Part shown: piece by piece, positions 42,241-50,212 of the stretch
Layout: every line of letters begins with the position of its first letter
How positions within the stretch are numbered: position 1 is the first letter of the stretch
DNA from: an uncultured Roseibium sp.
Lineage (GTDB): Bacteria; Pseudomonadota; Alphaproteobacteria; Rhizobiales; Stappiaceae
Assembly (NCBI RefSeq): GCF_963675985.1
Contig: NZ_OY780958.1
Coordinates: forward strand, 2,790,001-2,854,000
Length of the DNA: 64,000 nucleotides
Reading direction: 5' to 3'
Notes under the pieces: generated by a model
Told to the model about the DNA's origin: nothing
What the model saw: the letters and a program-made list of their open reading frames with translations, nothing else
Databases searched by the model: none
Translations under genes and position numbers: made by a program

Positions 42241-42337
42241 CTACGGCCTTCCTCCCTCCAGCCGGCGCTCCCTCAACCCCAAGCGAACCGGCGATCCATC
42301 TGCTCGGTCTTTTCCAGGCAGCTCGATCTTGAACAGA

Positions 42338-42366
42338 AAGATAAGCGATCCGCCGGAAATATCCAA
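42338..42366 (-). promoter_or_regulatory. Sigma-70-like promoter of the MHYT-LytTR gene
   Basis: On the minus strand TTGGAT and TATCTT are separated by exactly 17 bp, about 100 bp upstream of the regulator start. Consistent with constitutive expression of a sensor. Confidence 0.5.
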
Positions 42367-42394
42367 GCCGTCATGACCGGCCGCTTCCAAGGCC

Positions 42395-43789
42395 TTACAA
42401 TATCAGCGCCCCGATCTCGCTTTGGTCTCCTAGCAGATCCGCGACAATCTCCAGCCCCTTGCGAACACGCTGCCGGTCCCGTTCGTGGCTGAGACACAGG
42501 CGGAGCGCGTTCGGCGCCTCTCCCGGGCGGACGGCAAAGGCGCCGGCGACCATCACCTTCACGCCGCGCCGTTCAGCCTCCATGCGGAACACATCCGCAT
42601 GCCACTCCACCGGCAGCGTCAGCCAGACATGAAACCCGCAAGGGTCGGCATGAAGACAGTCTTCGGGAAGCAATTCCCGGGCAATGGCCTGCCGATGCAT
42701 CGCTTCCGAGCGCTGGAAGTCGTTCAGCCGCTCCGCCGTCCCGTCCTCGATCCAGCGGCAGGCGATTTCCGTCATCAGCGGCGGTGACATCCAGCTTGTC
42801 AGATTGACGGCGGCCCGCAGGTCGGCAATCCGTCCGGCGGCCCCATGCAGGAAGCCGACCCGCAGGCCGGGCGCCAGGCTCTTCGAGGCGCTGCCGATGT
42901 AGATCGTGCGCTCGGGCGCGAAACTGGCCAGGGGCGGCGGCCGGTCCAGGGGGAGGAAACCGAAGACATCGTCCTCGATCAGCGTCAGATCATGTTTTTC
43001 CGCCACATGCGCCAGGGCGGCCCGCCGGTCCCGATCCATGGTCGCGGTGGTCGGCGTATGCAGGGTCGGCATGCAGTAGACCGCCTTGCCGGCCACGCCC
43101 CTGCAGGCCTCATCCAGCGCATCGGGGCTCATCGCGGCGCCCTCGGACGCCACCGGGCGGAGCTTCAGGTCCAGCCGGTGCGCGAGCGCCTTGATCGGGG
43201 CATAGGTGAGCTCGTCGGTAAAGAGCACATCTCCGGGGCGCACGGTCGCCATCAAGGCAACCAGAAGCCCATGTTGGGCGCCGGAAGTGAAGACGATCCC
43301 CTCCGGCCGCGCATCCAGACCGGTCCGGCTCAGCCAGTTGGCGGCCGCCGACGAATGACGATCCGGGGTGGAGAACATATCGTAGTCGAGGAAGGCGGCG
43401 AGCCCGTCCGTTTCCGACAGATCCTTCAGCGTTCCGGCCAGTTCGCGGTCCGCATGGCCCGGTGCGGGCAGGTTGAGCGAGAAATCGATCGGCCCCGCCT
43501 CTTCCCGTTTCAGGCCGGCCGCCTGCCCGGCGAACGGCAAAGGGCCGGTGCCGCGGACATACGTCCCCCGGCCGACCTCCCCTTTGAGAAACCCCCGGTC
43601 GATGGCATCCGCATAGGCGCGGCTGACGGTGTTGAGCGACACGCCGAGCAGATAGGCGAGATCCCGCTGCGGCGGCAGACGTTCGCCGGGGCGCAAGTCC
43701 CCGTTCCGCGCCGCCTCGCCGATCGCATCGGAGATCTGGCGGAATTTCGGCCCGGACCGGCCGTCAAGGGTGGGTTGCCAAATTGTCAT
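42395..43789 (-). CDS. MocR/PdxR-type regulator (GntR HTH fused to aminotransferase domain)
   Basis: A 464-residue regulator: an N-terminal GntR winged helix (FRQISDAIGEAARNGDLRPG, LPPQRDLAYLLGVSLNTVSR) joined to a fold-type I aminotransferase domain (about 95-460) with the PLP lysine in YIGSASKSLAPGLRVGF. MocR proteins use PLP adducts to sense amino-acid-like ligands. It is divergent from a DMT exporter, 75 bp apart, with palindromes between them, so that transporter is the probable target. The start MTIWQPTL at 43789 was chosen because the HTH begins there; the ribosome binding site is weak. Confidence 0.9.
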   Translation of the reverse strand: MTIWQPTLDGRSGPKFRQISDAIGEAARNGDLRPGERLPPQRDLAYLLGVSLNTVSRAYADAIDRGFLKGEVGRGTYVRGTGPLPFAGQAAGLKREEAGPIDFSLNLPAPGHADRELAGTLKDLSETDGLAAFLDYDMFSTPDRHSSAAANWLSRTGLDARPEGIVFTSGAQHGLLVALMATVRPGDVLFTDELTYAPIKALAHRLDLKLRPVASEGAAMSPDALDEACRGVAGKAVYCMPTLHTPTTATMDRDRRAALAHVAEKHDLTLIEDDVFGFLPLDRPPPLASFAPERTIYIGSASKSLAPGLRVGFLHGAAGRIADLRAAVNLTSWMSPPLMTEIACRWIEDGTAERLNDFQRSEAMHRQAIARELLPEDCLHADPCGFHVWLTLPVEWHADVFRMEAERRGVKVMVAGAFAVRPGEAPNALRLCLSHERDRQRVRKGLEIVADLLGDQSEIGALIL

Positions 43790-43804
43790 GAGAATAATGT
43801 TTCG

Positions 43805-43848
43805 ATTGATCATATCAATTGTCAATGCAATTTATGAAATTGTATTGA
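43805..43848. promoter_or_regulatory. Two palindromes between the MocR gene and the DMT exporter
   Basis: ATTGAT-CAT-ATCAAT (43805-43819) is perfect, and TCAATGCAATT / AATTGTATTGA (43822-43848) pairs with one mismatch. Both lie in an AT-rich patch between the divergent starts, the expected place for MocR binding. Confidence 0.5.
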
Positions 43849-43864
43849 ATTATGGAGTAAATTG

Positions 43865-44824
43865 ATGCGAAAGAACGATCCGAAAACCGGGATATCGCTC
43901 GCCCTTACGTGCCTGATGATCCTGGGTGTGATGCCGATCGTCTCCAACAGCCGGCCGGCGGAGATCGATGCGCTCAGCTTTGCGTTTCTGCTCAGCGCCT
44001 GGCAATTCGTCTTCGCCCTGCCCCTTTTCTTACGCGAACTGACCTCCGCCGATCCGGGGATTTTCGCCGCCTCTGTCCCGCGTGCGATGAAACGCCGGAC
44101 GCTGACCGTCGTTCTCGCGACCGGCGCGATCTTCGGCCTGTCGACCTATGCTTATGTTCTGGCCGTCGAAAAGGCCGGGGCGGTCGGTGCGGCCATCGCG
44201 ATCCAGAGCTACCCGCTGTTCGCAATCCTCTGGGAGACCCTGTTTCTGAAGCGGCGGAAGACGGCACTGGAGCTGGTCTTCACCTTTGCCCTGCTGGCGG
44301 CAATCGCCTATCTCGCGACCGGCGGCACCTGGCGCATCGAGGGCCTGTCGATCTGGATCCTGTTTGCGCTGAGCGTCCCGTTCCTGTGGAGCGTCGCCCA
44401 TGTCATCTTGAGGGAAGTGCTGGGCAGTTCGCCGATCACCCCGGCACAGATCACCTTTTTCCGGGTCGCGGTGTCTTCGGTCTTCCTCGGTGCCCTGCTT
44501 CTCGTTCGCCCGGAGGGGGCTTTGCCGCTGGCGGATCTCTTCAACCCGGATTTTCAGTTCTTTGCCATCGCAATGGGTGCGATCTATTATCTGGAGCTGA
44601 TCGTCTGGTTCTACGCCATGCGCCACATCGACGTGTCGCTCGCCAGTTCGATCACCGCGCCCTGGCCGGCGGTGACCATGGTGCTGGCCGTTATCTTCAT
44701 GAATGAGACGATCGCGACCTATCAGATCGTCGCCTTTATCGTCGTTGCGACCAGCCTTTACGGCCTGATCTACGCCGGAGCCCGCAAGCAGGCCGCATCC
44801 GAGACCGCTCCGGCCGAAACCTGA
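43865..44824 (+). CDS. DMT superfamily (EamA) transporter
   Basis: A 319-residue membrane protein with about ten helices in two EamA repeats (KTGISLALTCLMILGVMPIV in the first helix; LASSITAPWPAVTMVLAVIF near the end). Probable exporter of an amino acid or metabolite, given control by a MocR regulator. The ATG at 43865 has GGAG seven bases upstream and was preferred to the adjacent TTG. Confidence 0.87.
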   Translation: MRKNDPKTGISLALTCLMILGVMPIVSNSRPAEIDALSFAFLLSAWQFVFALPLFLRELTSADPGIFAASVPRAMKRRTLTVVLATGAIFGLSTYAYVLAVEKAGAVGAAIAIQSYPLFAILWETLFLKRRKTALELVFTFALLAAIAYLATGGTWRIEGLSIWILFALSVPFLWSVAHVILREVLGSSPITPAQITFFRVAVSSVFLGALLLVRPEGALPLADLFNPDFQFFAIAMGAIYYLELIVWFYAMRHIDVSLASSITAPWPAVTMVLAVIFMNETIATYQIVAFIVVATSLYGLIYAGARKQAASETAPAET

Positions 44825-44933
44825 TAACAGGCGTACCCGAAACGGCGATACCGGCTTGCTCCGCCCTTTTCCCGCGCATAGTCTTTGCGCCGAACCGGCC
44901 TCGAACAGGACCGGAAAGCGGAGGGACACAATC

Positions 44934-45686
44934 ATGGCAGGGACGGACAAGGTGGTTCTGGTTACCGGCGCAAGTTCGGGGATCGGACGGAGAACGGCGG
45001 AAACCTTTCTGAAGGCAGGCGCGAAGGTCATCCTGACCGGGCGGCGCGAGGAGCGCCTGACCGAAGCGGCAGCGGGCGCCAAGGACGGACAGGCCCTGTG
45101 CGTGGCCTGCGACGTGTCGGATGCGGCCCAGGTCGACAGCCTGTTCGACGCCATCAAGTCCACCTACGGCCGGCTCGACGTGTGCTTCAACAACGCCGGC
45201 AACAACGTGCCCGCCAAGCCGATCGACGAACTCAGCGTGGACGAGTGGCTGACTGTTTTGAACGTCAACCTGCACGGCGCGTTCCTGATCGCCCGCGGCG
45301 CCTTCGGCATTATGCGCCACCAGGACCCGCAGGGCGGCCGGATCATCAACAACGGCTCGATCTCCGCCCATGCGCCGCGGCCGGGCTCCGTGCCCTACAC
45401 GGCGACCAAACACGCCATCACCGGCCTGACCCGCACGCTCTCCCTCGACGGCCGGCCCTTTGACATTGCCTGCGGCCAGATCGACATCGGCAACGCAGCC
45501 TCCGAAATGACCGAACATTTCCAGAAAGGCCTGCCCCAGGCCAACGGGACCACCATGCCGGAACCGGTCATGGACGTTCAACACGTCGCCGACGCGGTCG
45601 TCCAGATGTCCGACCTGCCGCTGTCGGCCAACGTCCAGTTCATGACCATCATGGCAACGAAGATGCCGTTTGTTGGGCGGGGGTGA
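44934..45686 (+). CDS. SDR family oxidoreductase
   Basis: A 250-residue short-chain dehydrogenase with TGASSGIGRRTAETF, the NNAG motif as FNNAGNN, catalytic Ser in NNGSISAHAP and YxxxK as YTATKHAITG. The region after beta-2 (LTGRREERL) favours NADP(H). GGAGGG lies eight bases upstream of the ATG at 44934. It is followed by a repeat-rich intergenic region that starts the accessory segment. Substrate unknown. Confidence 0.87.
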   Translation: MAGTDKVVLVTGASSGIGRRTAETFLKAGAKVILTGRREERLTEAAAGAKDGQALCVACDVSDAAQVDSLFDAIKSTYGRLDVCFNNAGNNVPAKPIDELSVDEWLTVLNVNLHGAFLIARGAFGIMRHQDPQGGRIINNGSISAHAPRPGSVPYTATKHAITGLTRTLSLDGRPFDIACGQIDIGNAASEMTEHFQKGLPQANGTTMPEPVMDVQHVADAVVQMSDLPLSANVQFMTIMATKMPFVGRG

Positions 45687-46208
45687 AGCGGGTTTTTCGC
45701 CTCGCCCTGAGTTCTGCTATTCGATCGGGAACAAAGGTGCGCCAGACCCCATAACCTGCCCCACACTCTGCCGTCTTCACACGGCGAAGTCCGGGTGATC
45801 CAATCCACCTCGCCGGATATTGGGCCACAGGCCTGGAATGAGGAGCCATGTCCTCTTTCCTTCGCAATCGCTCCGGCAAACGGACCAGCGAGTAGATTGC
45901 CCGGACTTCGCCGGGCAATGACGCCTGAGGGAAGTGGCAGAGGCTCTCTCACATACCGTCATCCCGGGCAAGTGTGGGCAGCGCCCGCGTCGCAGATCCG
46001 GGATCCAGCGCATCAGCTGCGGGCGCCCGCCCGCGCCTTTTTCCAAAGTTGCGGACACGCCTGCGGCGTGAATGATTTCGGGATTCCAGATCGGCGTTCG
46101 GCTTACGCCTCACTGGTCTGGAATGACGGCTGAGCGTATGGCGTTGTTCCGGCCCATATTGCGCAAGGTGACCGCTCCCGCATAAGCTGTGACAGGGGAG
46201 GAAGGCAC
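45687..46208. repeat. Intergenic region with palindromic repeat elements
   Basis: 522 bp without a gene. A 14-bp inverted pair (CGGCGAAGTCCGGG at 45782 and CCCGGACTTCGCCG at 45900) and units of the form 'cgtcatcccgggc... gggatccag' and 'ggattccaga... tctggaatgacg' (about 45956-46011 and 46080-46128) resemble the degenerate palindromic intergenic repeats common in Hyphomicrobiales genomes. The promoter of the KAP gene must also lie here but is not obvious. Copy number in the genome cannot be judged from this window. Confidence 0.55.
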
Positions 46209-49200
46209 GTGGTTGCAGAACCAGGAAAATTCAACGAGGAAGAACTGGAAGCGTGGCTCCGGGAATACCCGCCCGAGGTATCGATGGCAATCGCTGCACG
46301 TTGCGCCTTACGGATCCTGCCTTTTATTCAAGTGGTTGCAGCTCTACCAAAAGCGCCCTCTATCATCCTTCTTCCAGTTTATCGCGCTAATTTCTTGGCG
46401 TTTTCTTATACTGGAGCATTAGAAAAAACCAAAGATCGGCTAATCACCAACGCCGCCCTCGCAGCCGCCAATGCCGCCGCCGCCACCAACGCTGCCTTCG
46501 CAGCCACCAACGCCGCCGCCGCCGCCAACGCCGCCCTCGCAGCCACCAACGCCGCCGCCACCACCAAAGCCACCGCCAACGCCGCCCTCACCAACGCCAC
46601 CACCAACGCCGCCCTCGCAGCCGCTAACGCCGCCCTCGCAGCCGATGCGCTCAACTCGGACCGGCGCCATATAGATAGCGGTCTGCCGGTGCAAGAGTTC
46701 GCTTCTCTTCCTCTCTGGTCCGACGGTCAGTTTCCGGGCGCTTTCGCAAAATATTGGGAAGAACTGAAATCCCAGCTCCTCTCTCGCGACGAAGACTGGG
46801 ACGTCTGGACCCAGTGGTATGAAGACAGGCTTGCAGGTAATCCGCCGGAAGATGAAGCTCTTGCTGTGGCGCGGGTGACTTTGCCGGAGCCGATGTGGCG
46901 CGAAGGGCCGAAGCTGGTCAATGCGACGATCAAAGAACTGACCGAGTTCTATAACAAAGGCGGCCCCGAAATGCTCGAGGCTCGCATGGCGGAGCTTCGG
47001 GAGCAGTATCCGGAGGAGACTTCCGAACGAGAGACGAGCGTCTCCGCTTCCCGATCATCAGAAGTCACTCCGGAAGATGTCGGCCTGTTCCGGGAAAATC
47101 TCGACCCGGAGGAAATCGGTCCTCGTTTCGGACGCCTCGTCAGGCAGAAGCGTAACGAGGCCGACCTGTCTCAATTTCAGTTGGCACTGAAGGCCTTCGA
47201 CGACGAAAAGCGGCAGGCCTCGATTTCCGAGCTCGAAACCGGAAAAGTCCGTCGACCAACCGCCGAAACGGTTCAGGCGATTGCACAGGCCCTGGAATTG
47301 ACCGACGAAGAGCTGGCACCCTTCAGGGACTTGCTCGAGACGGGTCCCCCCGAAACCCCGGCTGGCGAGGCTCCAGAGGCGGAACAGTCCGAGCGAACGT
47401 CCGATGCCCTCCCCAATGCCTGGATCTTACAGTACAACGTAAAAGACTGGGCGGACGCGCCGCAAAGGATAGCGCAAGGGACCCTGGAGACCTGGAAGAC
47501 CAGGGGCGCCCTGCCCAGGAACCTTCAGCCAAATGATCCGGTTATCTACTGGCGCACCACCGAAGATGGCGGATTTGTCGGCACCGGTCATGTGCTCTCC
47601 CGAGACCTCGGGCCTGAAGACGAAGAAGGCTGGCGGCGCTTTCCGACGGAAGTGCATGAATTCGATCAAAGCCGCCTGATCCCCAGAGATAAAGTCATCG
47701 AAGCCGCTGGTATCGCGCGTAAAATCTGGCAGGGAGCCGTCCTTCCCCTATCCGAGGAAGAGGCCGTCAAAATTGATGACCTGCTCCGCCGGGAAGGCCG
47801 ACTGCCGCTGTTTCCGGATAGGAGGCTGGAAGATGAAGCAAGACTTGGAACGGGTTCGGGAGAACCTGCGCCAGAGCAGGATACCCGCTTCGTTCCGGAC
47901 GACGCCGAAATAGAACGGGACGATCTCGGCCGGGGCGTTCTGGCGATTGCCCTCGCCCGCCGGCTCCACCTGATCTGGTGCCGTATCAACAATGCCATGC
48001 CGCGAGAGGCGCAACCGGATTTCGTTACGGACAAAACCGAAGCCGTCGATTCGTCCGCCTGGACGGGAGAGACCGGAAACGACGGTGTCTTCTTCGACCG
48101 GACGCGGCAAAAAACGCGGGCAGGTTTTGTTCTGCATCTGGATGCGCCGTGGGGCGGCGGCAAGACGACCTTCGCCAATTTTCTGGCCCGCGTGCTCAAT
48201 CCGACCGGCTTCAGACATGGTCAAGACTCGTTTTTGAAGAAACGCTACGGCGAAGCGGATCTATCGACCATCTTTCTCAGCGACCCGGTCACAGGCACCC
48301 GGACCGGGACCGGCGACGGCAGAGACTGGCCCGAAGATGCACGGCGTCCCTGGATCATCGTTCCTTTCAACGCCTGGCAGTTCGAACACGTCAAACCGCC
48401 CTGGTGGGTGTTCTATCAAACCATAAGGCGGCGCTGCTTCGCCTCTGTGCTTCAGGAGGGGATCGAACCGACGCCGGGATCGGGAGCCGTGCGCTTCGAG
48501 TACGAAACGGACCCCAGGGTCGGCGCCTGGCTCAAACTCTGGCGGCATGAAATCAGCTGGCGCCTCGCCAATCCGAAAGTGGTCACTTTATTTCTGACCG
48601 CCGTCGTCAGCGGCTTGCTGCTCTTCGCGCTAAGCGCCTTCGGCGTTCTGGATCAGGTCGGCAGCCCCGACAAGCAAACCGCCGGTTTCGTGGTCAGCAC
48701 AAGTGCCGGCTTTCTGCTTTCGGGTCTCACCGGCATCAGCCTTCTCTGGAGCATCGGGGCAATCTTCACCGAATCCATCCGTCCAGGCACGAATACTCTT
48801 GCAGAACGTTTGTCGCTCGGCAGCGGCGATCCATTCGAGCGATTCCGCAAGCATTTCTACAGGACCATGGAAAAGGTAAAGCGACCTGTCCTTGTGATCG
48901 TCGACGATCTGGACCGTTGCAATCCGGAGTTCATCGTCGACCTGGTGCGCGGCATGCAGACCCTTTTGCGCAGCCCGCGTGTCGTCTTTGTCGTCCTTGG
49001 CGACCGGGACTGGATCGAGAGAGCGTTCGAAGTTCACCACAAGAACATGAGCAAGGTCAGCGTCGGTCCCGAACAGACCTTCGGCGCCCGGTTCGTCGAA
49101 AAGGCCATTCAGATGTCCTTCATTCTGCCCGGCCTCGACAAGGACAGGCAGAAAAATTATGTGCGCCGCCTGCTGCTCGGCGCCAAGGCCGACAGGCAGA

Positions 49201-50033
49201 TGCAGCAGGCACCAACGCTTTCAACCGACGCCAACCAGAACCTCCGGCTCTATTTTCAGCGTGCCGTCAACGAGAAGGACGCCCCGGTACTGGACAGCGA
49301 GGATCTGAAGCAGAGGGTCCAAAAATATGCCCGCAAGGCGGCAGAGGAAATGGCGCAAACGCAGACACCCGTGCCGGAGGCCGGTTCCGCCGACACGCCT
49401 TCGGAAACCCGCGAGACGACGGCACAGACCAGGGGCCGGACAGTCGGCGAAGAAGTAACGGCGGTCCTGTCCAACCCTCAGGTTTTCGATACATGGTTCA
49501 AGGACGAATTTACGATCCATGTCGCCGCAGACGAAGATGTGGAGACGGAAATTTCCCACCGGCTCGAGCCGTTGGCCGACAATCTTCCGGCCAATCCGCG
49601 CCAGATCAAGCGGATCGTCAATGGGGTGACGATGTACAATGCGGTCGCCTTTCGTCAGACGGAATGGAAGCCTGACAGCGAACGCTGGCTGCAGTTGGCA
49701 CGATGGATCGTCATCATGACCGAGTGGCCGAAAACCTGGCGTTTGCTCGCCTCCTACCCGATGCTTGCCAACCTGCTCTTTGCTCAGGACCCGGCCGATG
49801 CCCTCAACGAAATGAAGAAAGATCCCAATCGCGCGGCGGAACTTCCCACCTCGGATGACGCTGCACTTGAGGAAATCATCCGGATCAAGGGCGACCTAAA
49901 CCTGATGGCCCTAATCGAAGGAGATGGTGAAGGCGAACGGCTCGATCATGTTGTGGTCAGCGAACTGATTGCGCTGACACCGCTGCACAGCCGTGAAACC
50001 GAGCTTTCCGCGCCTGAATCGGGTGACGAATAA
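46209..50033 (+). CDS. Giant XRE-EVE-KAP P-loop NTPase fusion, membrane-associated
   Basis: A 1274-residue multidomain protein. In order: an N-terminal helical part; an Ala/Asn-rich repeat (about 79-146, units NAALAAT and NAAAAA); a charged module containing DEDWDVWTQWYEDRLAG; an XRE helix-turn-helix (about 301-374, IGPRFGRLVRQKRNEADLSQ); an EVE/PUA-like domain (about 400-500, WILQYNVKDW and NDPVIYWRTTEDGGFVGTG); and a KAP NTPase with Walker A APWGGGKTTF (about 646-655), two membrane helices (about 791-813 and 825-860) and Walker B LVIVDDLDRCNPEF (about 895). KAP proteins include phage-exclusion PifA; EVE domains read modified bases. The GTG start has GGGGAGGAAGG upstream. Function is inferred. 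Confidence 0.8.
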   Translation: MVAEPGKFNEEELEAWLREYPPEVSMAIAARCALRILPFIQVVAALPKAPSIILLPVYRANFLAFSYTGALEKTKDRLITNAALAAANAAAATNAAFAATNAAAAANAALAATNAAATTKATANAALTNATTNAALAAANAALAADALNSDRRHIDSGLPVQEFASLPLWSDGQFPGAFAKYWEELKSQLLSRDEDWDVWTQWYEDRLAGNPPEDEALAVARVTLPEPMWREGPKLVNATIKELTEFYNKGGPEMLEARMAELREQYPEETSERETSVSASRSSEVTPEDVGLFRENLDPEEIGPRFGRLVRQKRNEADLSQFQLALKAFDDEKRQASISELETGKVRRPTAETVQAIAQALELTDEELAPFRDLLETGPPETPAGEAPEAEQSERTSDALPNAWILQYNVKDWADAPQRIAQGTLETWKTRGALPRNLQPNDPVIYWRTTEDGGFVGTGHVLSRDLGPEDEEGWRRFPTEVHEFDQSRLIPRDKVIEAAGIARKIWQGAVLPLSEEEAVKIDDLLRREGRLPLFPDRRLEDEARLGTGSGEPAPEQDTRFVPDDAEIERDDLGRGVLAIALARRLHLIWCRINNAMPREAQPDFVTDKTEAVDSSAWTGETGNDGVFFDRTRQKTRAGFVLHLDAPWGGGKTTFANFLARVLNPTGFRHGQDSFLKKRYGEADLSTIFLSDPVTGTRTGTGDGRDWPEDARRPWIIVPFNAWQFEHVKPPWWVFYQTIRRRCFASVLQEGIEPTPGSGAVRFEYETDPRVGAWLKLWRHEISWRLANPKVVTLFLTAVVSGLLLFALSAFGVLDQVGSPDKQTAGFVVSTSAGFLLSGLTGISLLWSIGAIFTESIRPGTNTLAERLSLGSGDPFERFRKHFYRTMEKVKRPVLVIVDDLDRCNPEFIVDLVRGMQTLLRSPRVVFVVLGDRDWIERAFEVHHKNMSKVSVGPEQTFGARFVEKAIQMSFILPGLDKDRQKNYVRRLLLGAKADRQMQQAPTLSTDANQNLRLYFQRAVNEKDAPVLDSEDLKQRVQKYARKAAEEMAQTQTPVPEAGSADTPSETRETTAQTRGRTVGEEVTAVLSNPQVFDTWFKDEFTIHVAADEDVETEISHRLEPLADNLPANPRQIKRIVNGVTMYNAVAFRQTEWKPDSERWLQLARWIVIMTEWPKTWRLLASYPMLANLLFAQDPADALNEMKKDPNRAAELPTSDDAALEEIIRIKGDLNLMALIEGDGEGERLDHVVVSELIALTPLHSRETELSAPESGDE
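46443..46645 (+). repeat. Coding tandem repeat (Ala/Asn-rich) in the KAP fusion gene
   Basis: Irregular 18- and 21-bp units built from gccgcc, ctcgcagcc and accaac encode six- and seven-residue repeats with Asn at the start of each unit. The product would be an alanine-rich helix or coiled coil. Such repeats can change length by slippage. Confidence 0.7.
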
Positions 50034-50034
50034 G

Positions 50035-50110
50035 CCCCCTAATCCAGCGTCCCGCCGATCAGCATTTGCGGCTGGACGTTGGTGAAGTTGGGAATGTCCG
50101 CCAGAGCCGG
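50035..50110 (-). pseudogene. Fragment of an EthD-like gene (duplicate of the 3' end of the gene at 52626)
   Basis: This stretch matches the 3' terminal 80 bp or so of the EthD-like gene, including its stop codon and four to five bases beyond, with only about five or six mismatches, mostly at wobble positions. It carries no start and is too short to be functional. It begins one base after the KAP gene stop codon. The two copies form direct repeats flanking the caspase gene and two small secreted-protein genes. Confidence 0.8.
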
Positions 50111-50212
50111 GTTCCGTGCCCTGCGCTATGACCGATCACCATCCTTGTGTGTTGGCAACCAAACCGAAATCGACCCGTTTCCGCAACGGCCTCCGGTCCG
50201 GGTCAGACCCCT

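Noticed and set aside
46443..46645. Possible CRISPR array
   Set aside because: The repeats are contiguous, in-frame with a large gene and lack unique spacers.
46406..46694. Gly-rich and Pro-rich small proteins in other frames of the tandem repeat
   Set aside because: They are alternate-frame translations of the Ala/Asn repeat in the NTPase gene; any repetitive coding sequence gives such frames.
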